NCBI GenBank assembly: GCA_020849155.1
Contig: JADLGU010000201.1
Span: 1 to 8,369, forward strand
DNA from: Rhodocyclaceae bacterium
Lineage (GTDB): Bacteria > Pseudomonadota > Gammaproteobacteria > Burkholderiales > Rhodocyclaceae
Direction of reading: 5' to 3'
Length of the DNA stretch: 8,369 nt
The notes below the pieces were generated by a model. It saw only the letters and a program-made list of their open reading frames with translations. It made no database searches and was not told where the DNA came from. Numbering within the stretch: the first letter of the stretch is position 1; each line of letters begins with the position of its first letter. Shown in pieces: positions 7,644 to 8,369 of this stretch. A program made the position numbers and the translations under genes.

Positions 7644-8369
7644 CGCTCCAGTTCCGTCAGCGCCTCGACCAGCCGCGCCACCTGCGCCTCGGTGTGCGCG
7701 GCGCAGAGCGTGATGCGCAGCCGCGCCGAGCCGGCCGGCACGGTGGGCGGGCGGATGCCGGGCACCCAGAGGCCGCGCTCGAACAGTTTGCCGGCCACCG
7801 CCATCGTCTCGGCGTTGCCGCCGATCACCAGCGGCTGGATGGCCGTGTCGGAAGGCAGCAGGGACCAGCGCTGCGGCCTGAACGACTCGCGCAGCTGGGC
7901 GATGCGGGCGGCGAGGTTGGCCCGCCGATCGTCGCCCGCCTCGATGAGGTCGAGGGCGGTCAGCAGGGCGTGGGCGACCAGCGCCGGCTCGGCGGTGCTG
8001 AAGATGTAGGTGCGCGCCTTCTGCAGGATCCACTCGATGGCGTTCTCCGCGCCGGCGACGAAGGCGCCGGCCCCGCCGGCCGCCTTGCCCAGCGTGCCCA
8101 TCACCAGCAGGCGCGGCGAGGCGAGGCCGAAATGCGCCGCGCTGCCGCGCCCTTGCGGGCCGAGCAGGCCGAAGCCGTGGGCGTCGTCCACCAGCAGCCA
8201 GGCCTTGTGGCGTTCGGCGAGGGCGAGGAGTTCCGGCAGCGGGGCGATGTCGCCGTCCATGCTGAACACGCCATCGCTGATGATCAACCGCCGCCCGTAC
8301 TCAGTCGTCGCCGCGATCTGGCGGCGCAGATCATCAGGGTCGCAGTGCTCGTAGGCGACGATCTGCGCC
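7640..8369 (-). CDS. bioF: 8-amino-7-oxononanoate synthase BioF, C-terminal part (cut by window edge)
   Basis: A PLP enzyme that condenses pimeloyl-ACP (or -CoA) with L-alanine to give 8-amino-7-oxononanoate. The frame is open to the right edge, leaving about 242 residues of an enzyme usually near 385, so roughly the first 140 lie outside. Visible signatures are LIISDGVFSMDGDIAPLPEL, then VDDAHGFGLLGPQGRG (the Asp/His of the PLP pocket). The PLP lysine is in VMGTLGKAAGGAGAFVAG, and the C-terminal domain includes RPPTVPAGSARLRITLCAAHT. The region 8288-8368 translates in frame and fits the family (HCDPDDL then RRLIISDG), so there is no start at the TTG near 8287. The TGA at 7642-7640 overlaps bioD ATG by 4 nt. 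Any promoter lies outside the window. Confidence 0.95.
   Translation of the reverse strand, partial: AQIVAYEHCDPDDLRRQIAATTEYGRRLIISDGVFSMDGDIAPLPELLALAERHKAWLLVDDAHGFGLLGPQGRGSAAHFGLASPRLLVMGTLGKAAGGAGAFVAGAENAIEWILQKARTYIFSTAEPALVAHALLTALDLIEAGDDRRANLAARIAQLRESFRPQRWSLLPSDTAIQPLVIGGNAETMAVAGKLFERGLWVPGIRPPTVPAGSARLRITLCAAHTEAQVARLVEALTELER

Noticed and set aside
7644..8033. An extended BioD start at 8033
   Set aside because: The extra residues are a shadow of bioF in another frame, while the ATG at 7643 gives the canonical BioD start seven residues before the P-loop.

Overview
The window looks like chromosomal DNA of a betaproteobacterium, most likely of the Rhodocyclales (Azoarcus/Thauera/Dechloromonas relatives). 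This is inferred from the very high GC content, dense gene packing with ATGA-type overlaps, and the flavour of the RhlE, RecQ, BioF and BioD proteins. No rRNA, tRNA, CRISPR array, insertion sequence or phage gene was seen.

Layout, left to right. (1) Positions 1-113 hold the 5' end of an unrecognised minus-strand gene. It is divergent from a MarR-type regulator (210-698), and a short AT-rich gap full of TGACA repeats lies between them. The regulator is followed after 18 bp by a 77-residue two-helix membrane protein (717-950), and a strong hairpin terminator (958-998) closes this unit. (2) A DEAD-box RNA helicase of RhlE type (997-2307, minus) converges on that terminator. Its upstream gap of 335 bp (2308-2642) is AT-rich, rich in dyads and probably carries divergent promoters. 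(3) A recQ island follows. A complete RecQ DNA helicase gene (3110-4915, minus) sits between two plus-strand genes, here called gene A (2643-3113) and gene B (5031-5465), which encode paralogous small proteins of a family I do not recognise. Gene A meets recQ tail to tail with interlocking stop codons, and gene B is head to head with recQ. (4) The right third is a tightly coupled minus-strand operon read right to left: bioF (cut by the window edge), bioD, an FAD-dependent oxidoreductase of the L-2-hydroxyglutarate dehydrogenase family, and a PIN-domain nuclease. Its genes overlap by 4, 4 and 1 nt, and the PIN gene runs 61 bp antisense into the 3' end of gene B.

Functionally, bioF and bioD supply two steps of biotin synthesis: 8-amino-7-oxononanoate synthesis and dethiobiotin synthesis. 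The oxidoreductase and PIN nuclease travel with them without an obvious metabolic link. RhlE and RecQ are housekeeping RNA and DNA helicases. The least explained parts are the duplicated A/B family around recQ, a possible ribosome-binding-site-masking stem ahead of gene A, the dyad-rich rhlE promoter region, the operator-like repeats at the MarR start codon, and the orphan PIN nuclease coupled to biotin genes.
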